A stretch of 14,029 bases of DNA from contig JALHLL010000071.1 of NCBI GenBank assembly GCA_022844575.1, positions 1-14,029 on the forward strand, read 5' to 3'. Positions 6,999 through 14,029 of the stretch are shown here, one piece after another. Origin of the DNA: a bacterium. Its GTDB lineage: Bacteria; Bacteroidota; Ignavibacteria; Kapaibacteriales; UBA961. The translations under genes and the position numbers were made by a program. The number at the start of each line of letters is the position of its first letter. The first letter of the stretch is position 1. Under the pieces are notes generated by a model. The model saw only the letters and a list, made by a program, of their open reading frames with translations. It had not been told where the DNA came from and ran no database searches.

Positions 6999-8735
6999 AT
7001 GCTTCCAAAAAAAATATTACGATGGCACACTCTGTGCTTAGGTTTGGTTCTTTGTTGTTTCTTTGCTTGTTCCGATACAAAAGAACATGAGGTTCGAGCA
7101 GAGGCAAAGGGTAATAAAAAGTATGGTGGTACTTATAGGATTAATATGGTACGAGGTAATCCCAATGGACTCGACCCTATTATTATCAATAGTAAACTTG
7201 CCGATGACATTGCTCTGCAAATCTATGATCGACTAATCACATTTGATTCCGGCTTGAATGTAGTTCCTGAAATTGCCACCCATTGGGAACTTTCACCCGA
7301 TGGGAAGATATATACTTTCTATCTCCGCAATGATGTACTTTTCCATGATAACAAATGTTTTCCGAATGGTAAGGGGCGTAAATTAACTGCCCATGATGTT
7401 GTGTATTCACTTACACGCAGTTGCGATCCGAAAAGCAGAACGGTTGCATTTTGGGCTTTTAAGGGAAAAGTTAAGGGAGCCGATGATTATTATAATTCTC
7501 GTTTGAATGAAGATGAAAAGGTTGTATCGGTTACAGGGATTCAAGCACTGAACGACTCGATGGTTACCATCGAGTTGTTAAGACCCTATCATCCTTTTTT
7601 GCTTACTCTTGCAAATGGATTCGGTTGTATTGTGCCGCATGAAGCTGTGAAACATTATGGCACTGACTTTTTGAGGCATCCTGTAGGGAGCGGAGCTTTT
7701 GTTTTTGAGGAATGGAAAGATGATCAATTCATCACATTACGCCGCAATCCGCATTATTGGCAAAAAGATGAAAACGGCAATACATTACCTTTTTTGGATG
7801 AAATTACGGTCTCATTTATAAAGGATGATACAGTTCAGCATAGTGAATTTGTAAAAGGAGAGTTGGAAGAAAGTTTTACTATACCGACTGAATTTTTTAC
7901 AACTGTGTTTGACACTCGAAAAAAGGTATTGCCACCGTATGATAAATATATTGTTCAGCAAAAACCAGCCATGTTAACATGGTTTATTAATGTGTTATGT
8001 GCAAAGAAACCGTTCGATAATCCCGATATACGAAGAGCTTTAGCCTATGCTGTTGATAGGGAAAAGATTGTTCGTTATGTACTACGAAATGCACCGTATA
8101 GGGCGGCACACAATGGTATCAATCCGCCGGTAATGCCCGGATATGATATTTCAAAAATTCAAGGTATATCCTTTAACCCAATAAAAGCAAGGGAGTATCT
8201 GAAGAAAGCAGGCATATCCGATGGTGCGCAATTACCCCCACTTACGCTTTCTGTCTATCAGGAGCCACGATTGGTTCAGGTAGCGGAAGCTGTCCAACAA
8301 ATGTTACAAGAGCATTTGAATCTTACTGTACATATCCAAGTCTTGCAATTTGCTGAACTATTGGATCGTGCAGAACATGGCAAACTTGATTGTTGGGGTA
8401 CAAGGTGGTACGGAGACTATCCCGATCCTGAAAATTATCTCAATTTGTGGGACGGAGCACTTGTTCCCTCTTCTTTACAACAAATAAGTTATCCTAATGA
8501 AACTCGCTATGTAAACAAGGAGATGACGGGGTTATTGAACCAAGCCGTTAATGAAAAAAACGATTCTTTGCGTTCAACTCTCTATGCCAAGGCGGAAAAT
8601 ATGGCTGTAATGGAAGCACCGTCCATTATTTTGTTCTATGAAATGCATTATCGGCTTGTACAACCCTATGTGCATAATTATCCTCTTGATGCAATGGCAA
8701 GGGTTGTTCTAAAAAATGTGTGGATGAATAAGTAA
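6999..8735 (+). CDS. Peptide ABC transporter substrate-binding lipoprotein (family 5)
   Basis: The 578-residue product begins with a hydrophobic segment ending CCFFAC, so Cys24 is the probable lipid-attachment residue, although the lipobox is loose. The rest matches family 5 solute-binding proteins (DppA/OppA type): LRNDVLFHDN and KLTAHDVVYSL (near 110-135), HPVGSGAFVFEEW with LRRNPHYW (near 230-255), DIRRALAYAVDREKIVRYVL (near 345) and a YGDYPDPENYLNLW segment (near 470). These proteins bind oligopeptides, or other substrates such as nickel or sugars, and pass them to an inner-membrane permease. No permease or ATPase gene is nearby, so it may work with a transporter encoded elsewhere or act as a chaperone-like binder. 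Gene start follows motA by 17 bases without a Shine-Dalgarno. The ligand cannot be told from sequence. Confidence 0.92.
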   Translation: MLPKKILRWHTLCLGLVLCCFFACSDTKEHEVRAEAKGNKKYGGTYRINMVRGNPNGLDPIIINSKLADDIALQIYDRLITFDSGLNVVPEIATHWELSPDGKIYTFYLRNDVLFHDNKCFPNGKGRKLTAHDVVYSLTRSCDPKSRTVAFWAFKGKVKGADDYYNSRLNEDEKVVSVTGIQALNDSMVTIELLRPYHPFLLTLANGFGCIVPHEAVKHYGTDFLRHPVGSGAFVFEEWKDDQFITLRRNPHYWQKDENGNTLPFLDEITVSFIKDDTVQHSEFVKGELEESFTIPTEFFTTVFDTRKKVLPPYDKYIVQQKPAMLTWFINVLCAKKPFDNPDIRRALAYAVDREKIVRYVLRNAPYRAAHNGINPPVMPGYDISKIQGISFNPIKAREYLKKAGISDGAQLPPLTLSVYQEPRLVQVAEAVQQMLQEHLNLTVHIQVLQFAELLDRAEHGKLDCWGTRWYGDYPDPENYLNLWDGALVPSSLQQISYPNETRYVNKEMTGLLNQAVNEKNDSLRSTLYAKAENMAVMEAPSIILFYEMHYRLVQPYVHNYPLDAMARVVLKNVWMNK

Positions 8736-8922
8736 TGTCCTGTAAAAATTGGCGTGTAAATTGATACTGAAGTTCTGAAACGTGTCCGTTGTGTAATACG
8801 GACAGTTAGCAATGTAATGCGGTGAAATGGTAAAACACATATTAAGTGTTTAAATTTCAGTGAATTATGCCTATTGTGGTTAACAAATAGGTGTGCAAAC
8901 TATTCTTGACAGTGAGAAAAAG

Positions 8923-8954
8923 TTTGAACACTCTCTATCTAATTGGTAATTTTG
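8923..8954 (+). promoter_or_regulatory. Bacteroidota-type promoter of the beta-helix gene
   Basis: TTTG at 8923-8926 is followed after exactly 20 bases by TAATTTTG at 8947-8954, a full match to TTTG / TAnnTTTG. The -7 box is identical to that of the tRNA-Pro promoter. Initiation at about 8960-8962 would leave a leader of roughly 145 bases before the ATG at 9105. Confidence 0.7.
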
Positions 8955-8988
8955 TTAGCCGCAAAAGAAGTATGCATCACATCAAGTA

Positions 8989-9030
8989 TGTGCGGCGATT
9001 TCATTCGCGCATGCGAATAAATTGTATGCG
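8989..9030 (+). other. Overlapping short stems in the leader of the beta-helix gene
   Basis: Three short stems can form but compete for the same bases. TGTGCG (8989-8994) can pair with CGCGCA (9006-9011). ATTCGC (9003-9008) can pair with GCGAAT (9013-9018) across a GCAT loop. CGCATG (9008-9013) can pair with TATGCG (9025-9030), with one G-U pair. Each is only six pairs, so this may be a protein-binding palindrome, a weak mRNA structure or chance. Confidence 0.35.
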
Positions 9031-9092
9031 TAAACATTACACGGCAATACATCGGTAAAAAGATTAACATATTATGTTTCATTAAAGACTGA

Positions 9093-9097
9093 AAGGA
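9093..9097 (+). promoter_or_regulatory. Shine-Dalgarno of the beta-helix gene
   Basis: AAGGA ends seven bases before the ATG at 9105, a standard spacing. Most other genes in the window lack such a site, and this one fixes the start. Confidence 0.6.
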
Positions 9098-9104
9098 CGA
9101 GGAC

Positions 9105-12100
9105 ATGAGACAACGTTCCTCGATACTTATCGCACTGATAAGTGCATTCTTACTCGGCGTCGTGGGCACAATGGATGCCGCGACCTGGTATGTGAATACC
9201 GCAACGGGTAATGATGCATGGACGGGTGTGAATGCAACGAATGTTCCGGCGGGAACAGGACCGAAAAAAACCATCCAGGCGATGGTGAACGGTACATTGG
9301 CATCGGGAGATATCGTATCGATAGCTGCCGGTACCTATAATGAACAAGTCGTCATTACGGACAAATCGATCACCCTACAAGGTGCGGGCGTCGGTACGAC
9401 AATCGTTCAACCTGCGGCATGGGCGGGCTTAACCTCCTACACCGATGCAACGAATGTTACATGGACAGGTGCAGGCAAATTGCCGAGCAGCACATTTCGT
9501 CCGGTTATTTATGTGAATGCTTCGAATACGAACTTCACGGTGAATATTACGGGAATGACGATTGACGGTAACAGCGTAGCGACCGGCAGTGCCGAATTTT
9601 TAGTAGGCGTTATGTACAAGAATGCGCAAGGACGTATCGGCGCAACAAGCCCGAATACGGTATGTTCGGGTGAGAATGTACGCATCATCAATTGTCGTAA
9701 AGCGGCATTGGATGCTGACATGACCGGATTCGGCGTTATAGCGATGGCGAACTCGGTAGTACGGGTCACAAACTGTTTGATCAATAACTTTCAAGCGGCG
9801 GGAGTACTATCCTTAGGCCGCACAACGAATACGGTAAACCGAAACTTACAACCGAATCCGGAAGTTACCTATACCCGCATCACGGGAGTAACGCGCAATA
9901 CGACGGGATTGCATGCAGGGTATATGGCGGTATTCGGCGGACGCGGTACGGTATCCCAATGTTTTATCGACCAATGTAGAAATACGGGCATGGGATACGG
10001 AGCAGGTGTAGCCCTCATCGATCCATTCACCCATACGGTCGGCGGTAATAACCGCGTGGCGGCGAATGTGGTAACGGACAATGAAGTGGGTTTATTCTTC
10101 GCACGTACGGTAGTCCCTGTTGGTCTATTCCCCCCGACCTTTACGATATCGAACAATACAATAGCATATAACGGTAATGGCGCAAGCGATGCGACGGCAA
10201 CAGGTGGTGTCGTGCTTGATGATGATCCTGCAGGAGCATATACATTAAATGTTACCAATAATGCGTGGGGTAATGCCTCGGCAACAACCTTATATCCGGT
10301 CGTTCCCGATGCGACGGGCGATCCGGCAGCAGGCTTTTTCGTGTATGAGAATACCGGCTCGGGAGCAGACAATATCAATCGCGGTTCGGCACAATCAGCC
10401 GGCTTGGAATATGTAGATTGTAATTTACCTGCATGTGATATGGGCTTGGGATATGTAAACTTCCCGACAATACAAAAAGCGGTGAATGCAGCGGCAATCA
10501 ATGTCTTGAACCCGACAATCGTCAACATCGCAACATGCGATTACAATGAAAATGTGGTCGTACAAAAACCGATCAAACTTCATGGTGATACATTGGCATC
10601 CTGCGGTAGCGGCAGCAAGCCGATCATCAGCCCACCGAGCGGCAATGCCTTGGAAATCAGTTCAACCTCGACAACGACAACACAAAACGTAACGGTAAAC
10701 GGAGTGTACTTCCGTCGTGACGGGACACAAATGATAGGTGTCCTGACCGTAGGTTGGGATAATACGCAAGCGGCAAGCAATCGTCCTCCTCAAGACGTAA
10801 CGATACGTAACTCATGTTTTGAAGGCTATGGAACACAAGCAGCCGATGGCGATAATACGGTGGCAAGTGCGGCGATGGCGACGGAGGAATTCCCGACACC
10901 GACGGGTGTAGGCAGTGGAGCACGTCGTATATCATGGGGTGGTGAAGTAGATGCGATGACGGCCGATATCTCGGATATCGATGCCACGGGGAACAATAAC
11001 TTCAACTACTTGGCAACCTCGACGGACAATAACTTCAAGTTATGGGAAAAAACGGACGGATACATCTTTGTGGGTGGAGCCGCCAATACGGACTATGATT
11101 TGGCGCGAATCATCAAAACCGACATCATCATCGTGTATTGCGGTGATGACTTGGAAGCGGTGTTGAACTCCTTGGGCACAGGCCCTGTTACGGTGTACTT
11201 ACAAGGCGACTGTATCTATAAATCAACGGTAGCAGGTCCGGGAGCGGATGAGATCTTAACGATCAACGGCAACTTCGATATCAAAGTGGACTATACCGGA
11301 CGCGTACAATTACCACCGGTGGTCGTAGCGAAAAACGGACTCCGTTACAGCAATGGAGCGGCACAAGGTATTACATGGGATACTGATTGTACGGTACCGA
11401 CAAGACCGGGTGTGCGTTTTATCAGTCGTGATGCGGCAAGTATGCCTGATCCCGATAACTTGACAAACGGACATCAACCTTCGGGTGTAGTGGCGAATGC
11501 CTCTGCAACATATATGAAGACCTTGGTACCGGCAAATTACGGCGTATCGGGTTTTGATTATGAAACAGCGAATTACGGTTGGAATCGTCCTACGGACATT
11601 AGTGTTGATGGAAGTGAGAATGGAGCCCTCTTGGATGCTATCGAACATATTGCTGACTCGAACGGTTTCGGAGGAACGGTAACTCTTGATAATGGAGCTT
11701 CGTTTACAACGGGTATAACTCTCGCCAAACGTATCCGTTTCCATGTAGCGGGTCTTGCGATAACAAGTGGTACTATTACTATTCTGAATAAGCAAATCGG
11801 TGCAGGGCCATGTTATGCTCCTTGGGGAAGCGGTGCTATTAATGGTATTGTTGATACAAGACTTACACCGGGTTCGGTATTTTATTCACTCAGCGTTAAT
11901 GTAGGTGTACCTGCAAGTGCGACTGTAACGGATCGTGCGGATAATACCGATACGACGAACACTATCATGCAAGGTTTGCAGTTTACACGATTCAATGGGA
12001 CATGTACGGTGAATTATCGTGGTGATTATACAGGACAGTCACCGGAAATGTATCGTGGAAATGTAACCTTAACCTCCGATGATGCGACAAACTTCGTTGG

Positions 12101-13670
12101 CGGTAATTCCGGTGCGGGTGGTCCTTTGGCATCCATTACATTAAATGGTACGGGTGCTTGTGCTTCTCCCTCACATATTATCCGTTTTGATGTTCCTATC
12201 ATTTATATGGCAAATAATCAAGACTGTATTCAAACGGCTCTTGGTAATACGGCTGGTAATCAGGATGAAGAAGGTGTCGGTAATGATAATGGCGCGGGTA
12301 TGGCGGTGGCTACTGCAGGGACACCGAGAACCGGTACGGTTGCCTTTACCTATGGTGGTGCAACGGCAATGGCGCAAACGCTTACCTTAGACAAAGACGT
12401 AAAATTCGATGGCGATAATACGACAGCGAATACGAATGCAGGTTCATTATTGATGAACTTGGGTGCTTATGGCAATCCGAATACAATCGTAAACTCCGAT
12501 AATTTCTGTAATACAACGGTCTATGTAACACAGGAAACAGGTTCCGGTTATACAACCATCCCTGATATTCAAGACGGTATTTTACTTGCTTGTACAAGCG
12601 GTATGGTGAATATCGGTGTCGGTGTAGTAATGGCGGATGCTGCAAGTACATGGGGTGGTGCAATGGATACCTATAACCGTGATAATACTATCAATAAAGA
12701 ACCATTAACGGTACAAGCATTAAACAATCAGATACAATGTGCGAATGATCCTGCTTTTGTCATCGATGCCTCTACAGCATGGGCTGTGAATGCCGCACGT
12801 ATGAATGAAACGATCTTCAGCGGCTTTACAACAAATGCACCTGTCTTTACGATTGCCAGTGCGATGGACAATATCATCATACGTGGTTTTGACTTTACAG
12901 GTATCAGTAATGGTGCGGCTGTTGGGGTTATTTCCGCTCCGGGTACGGGTGCAAATAGCAGCAATTCGGTAACGGTCACTCACAATATCTATACGAACTC
13001 ATCGGAATTATTCTTACATAATCCGGCAAGTGGTGCGGCAGGTACGTATCACTCAGACTGGATAATAAATTGTAATCGTTTGATACCGAATGCGAATATG
13101 GCCGGTAATTTTACCTATATGGAATTAATGGACCATACGGGCTTAACGGTAAATCGTAATTATTTTGATGGTACGGGTTCATCGAATACGAACTGGGGAG
13201 CGGTCTTCAGAGGTATAGGCGGCGGAACGACGAATACCATCGGACGTAACGTGTTTACGAATCAACAAGGTGGTAGCGGTGGTGCTGTATGGTTTGGAGT
13301 GAATATCTCATCGAATACCGTGGGTAATGTCAACTTTGAACAAAATAGAGTTCGTAACAGTAATTGGGACGGTATTCAATTCGAGCAACCGCAAACTACT
13401 GTAACAGGAACTTTTAATATTCGTAATAACTTCATTCATACATCGGGCATGGGTGCAACCGGTATATACCTTGCTGCCGGTTTGGCAGCGATTACTCATC
13501 AACATTTTAATATCAATAATAATTCATTTGAGAATTCGGATCGTGGTATATCCTACGTGTCACCGTATAGTGGCACAGTTTGCCAAATCAATGCACGCGG
13601 TAATTGGTGGGAACATGTATCGGGTCCGACAACTAGTTTTAACCCATTAAATGTTACTCCTTGTGCAGCC
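9105..13670 (+). CDS. Giant secreted right-handed beta-helix repeat protein, 3' end lost
   Basis: From ATG 9105 about 1520 residues are credible. A type I signal peptide (MRQRSSILIALISAFLLG, ending near MDAA) leads directly into TWYVNTATGND, the usual opening of secreted parallel beta-helix proteins. Residues 53-100 follow the DUF1565/NosD-like plan: PKKTIQAMV, GDIVSIAAGTYNEQVVI, then SITLQGAG. Related modules recur near 453 (FPTIQKAV, then IATCDYNENVVVQKPIKLHG), 682 (DLEAVLNSL, then VTVYLQGDC), 841 (ALLDAIEHIAD, then VTLDNGASF) and 1150 (TTIPDIQDGILLACTSG). Between them are long runs rich in Asn, Gly, Thr and Val with rungs such as NVTNNAWGN. Such proteins are exported surface or extracellular adhesins, or polysaccharide-binding or cleaving proteins; no catalytic residues can be assigned. 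The frame stays open to the window end, but beyond about 13661-13675 the DNA is foreign, so the true C terminus (perhaps a secretion-sorting domain) is missing. Confidence 0.85.
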
Positions 13671-13675
13671 GATTT
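13661..13675. other. Abrupt junction, probable assembly chimera
   Basis: Left of this point the plus strand encodes the beta-helix protein (last sensible residues GPTTSFNPLNVTPC). Right of it the minus strand encodes a biotin carboxylase whose similarity stops in mid-motif at EIG, where the family continues with an aromatic residue, Pro and Val. No repeat, insertion-sequence end or target duplication is visible at the boundary. Base composition also steps up here. Confidence 0.75.
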
Positions 13676-14029
13676 CTTTGGCGATGGCCAACGCCTCTGT
13701 CTCGTCTTCCACCAAGCCCTCAGTCCCGGGTACGACAGGCACTCCGGCTTTACGCATGATGATTCTCGCGGAACTCTTGTCGCCCATGGAACTAATTGCG
13801 TCGGCGCTCGGTCCGATGAACTTAATTCGATGGTCCGCGCAAATTTGCGCGAAATTGGCGTTCTCCGCCAGGAACCCATAACCGGGGTGAACGGCATCTG
13901 CGCCTGTTACCACGGCTGTGCTCAGTATTGCCGGGATGTGAAGGTAACTGCGCGCCGCTTGCGCCGGGCCTATGCAAAATGCTTCGTCGGCAAGTTTGAC
14001 ATGCAGAGACTCGGCGTCGGCTTGCGAGT
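13668..14029 (-). CDS. accC: Biotin carboxylase fragment (acetyl-CoA carboxylase subunit), both ends missing
   Basis: Read on the minus strand, 120 codons are open from the window edge and match the N-terminal part of AccC, roughly E. coli residues 37-155. Visible motifs in order are AESLHVKLADEAFCIGP, ARSYLHIPAIL, GADAVHPGYGFLAENANFA, IKFIGPSADAISSMGDK and MRKAGVPVVPGTEG, followed by EALAIAKEIG. The GDK lysine and the HPGYGFLAEN loop are the expected biotin-carboxylase elements. The enzyme carboxylates biotin on the carrier protein, the first step of fatty-acid synthesis. The 5' end lies beyond the window; the 3' end is cut by the junction, after which only a few unrelated codons (CTRSNI) precede a stop. 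GC is about 55%, well above the neighbouring genes, and the style is compatible with a different phylum (Verrucomicrobia-like is a guess). A related carboxylase (pyruvate or propionyl-CoA type) is less likely but possible. Confidence 0.88.

Larger units (their letters stand above)
8736..9104. other. Noncoding stretch with promoter and structured leader
   Basis: This 369-base gap holds a bulged hairpin just after the peptide-binding gene (TGTCCG paired with CGGACA, with flanking AAC/GTT). That hairpin has no T-run after it, so it is not a clear terminator. A strong promoter follows at 8923-8954, and then a leader of about 145 bases with short GC-rich stems. I found no coding frame that looks real on either strand. 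Confidence 0.6.

Noticed and set aside
8780..8815. Possible terminator after the peptide-binding gene
   Set aside because: TGTCCG/CGGACA form a bulged hairpin, but no T-run follows, so termination here is not supported.
9869..10528. Minus-strand open frame of 219 codons
   Set aside because: It lies opposite the beta-helix gene in its GC-richer half, where few antisense stops are expected. The product is Pro/Ala/Thr-rich without any recognisable domain; plus-strand signal peptide, Shine-Dalgarno and module pattern favour the other strand.
11310..11795. Minus-strand open frame of 161 codons
   Set aside because: It is antisense to the beta-helix gene, rich in Arg, Ser, Thr and Cys, and shows no start signal or family resemblance.
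9105..13660. CRISPR or tandem DNA repeat array suggested by recurring GGTAATACG-like words
   Set aside because: The recurring words reflect Asn/Thr/Gly codons of a repeat protein. They are neither evenly spaced nor identical over repeat-length stretches.
13661..13675. Insertion-sequence or integrase-mediated junction
   Set aside because: I see no terminal inverted repeat, target duplication, attachment-like core or recombinase gene near the boundary.
13651..13881. Plus-strand open frame of 76 codons at the junction
   Set aside because: It spans the probable chimeric join and is antisense to accC, so it is a product of the join.
13553..13897. Minus-strand open frame of 114 codons in a second frame
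   Set aside because: It crosses the join in a frame different from the recognisable accC frame and has no protein similarity I can see.

Overview
This window looks like an AT-rich chromosomal stretch (roughly 38-45% GC by eye) from a member of the Bacteroidota/Chlorobiota-Ignavibacteria-Kapabacteria group. Four things point there: two good promoters of the TTG/TTTG - N19-20 - TAnnTTTG type used by the Bacteroidota primary sigma factor, mostly weak or absent Shine-Dalgarno sequences, a secreted protein ending in a FlgD-Ig-like domain, and a very large secreted beta-helix protein. The lineage is an inference from style; no marker gene long enough for firm placement is present. The last ~360 bases do not belong with the rest (see below).

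Layout. 1-275: 3' end of a SPOR-domain protein. 359-1150: secreted protein with a C-terminal FlgD-Ig-like domain. 1245-3101: fused permease/ATPase ABC exporter. 3217-3257: bidirectional terminator between the exporter and the convergent lipoprotein gene 3278-4312 (minus strand), which carries two copies of a PsbP/DUF1795-like domain. 4597-4760: compact tRNA-Pro(GGG) unit with its own promoter and a terminator. 4759-5112 (minus): CutA-like protein. 5166-5462, 5478-6077 (ruvA), 6184-6981 (motA) and 6999-8735 (family 5 peptide-binding lipoprotein) all run on the plus strand; the first pair and the last pair are close enough to be co-transcribed. 8736-9104 is noncoding and holds a strong promoter and a structured leader. 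From 9105 an open frame runs to the window edge; about 1520 residues of it are a convincing secreted repeat protein with a right-handed beta-helix character.

At about 13661-13675 the sequence changes abruptly. Base composition rises to about 55%, and the minus strand becomes 120 uninterrupted codons of a biotin carboxylase (accC) fragment that begins and ends in mid-protein. The plus-strand frame of the beta-helix gene happens to stay open through this piece but encodes nothing credible. The simplest reading is a contig chimera: DNA from another, more GC-rich organism joined inside the beta-helix gene. Anything annotated across this point should be treated as artefact until reads span it.

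Functionally this is ordinary housekeeping (tRNA, RuvA, CutA), envelope and transport genes (SPOR, exporter, peptide-binding lipoprotein, duplicated-domain lipoprotein), one flagellar stator subunit without its partner, and one giant secreted protein. I see no phage, insertion sequence, CRISPR array, toxin-antitoxin pair or defence system, and no convincing previously undescribed system.
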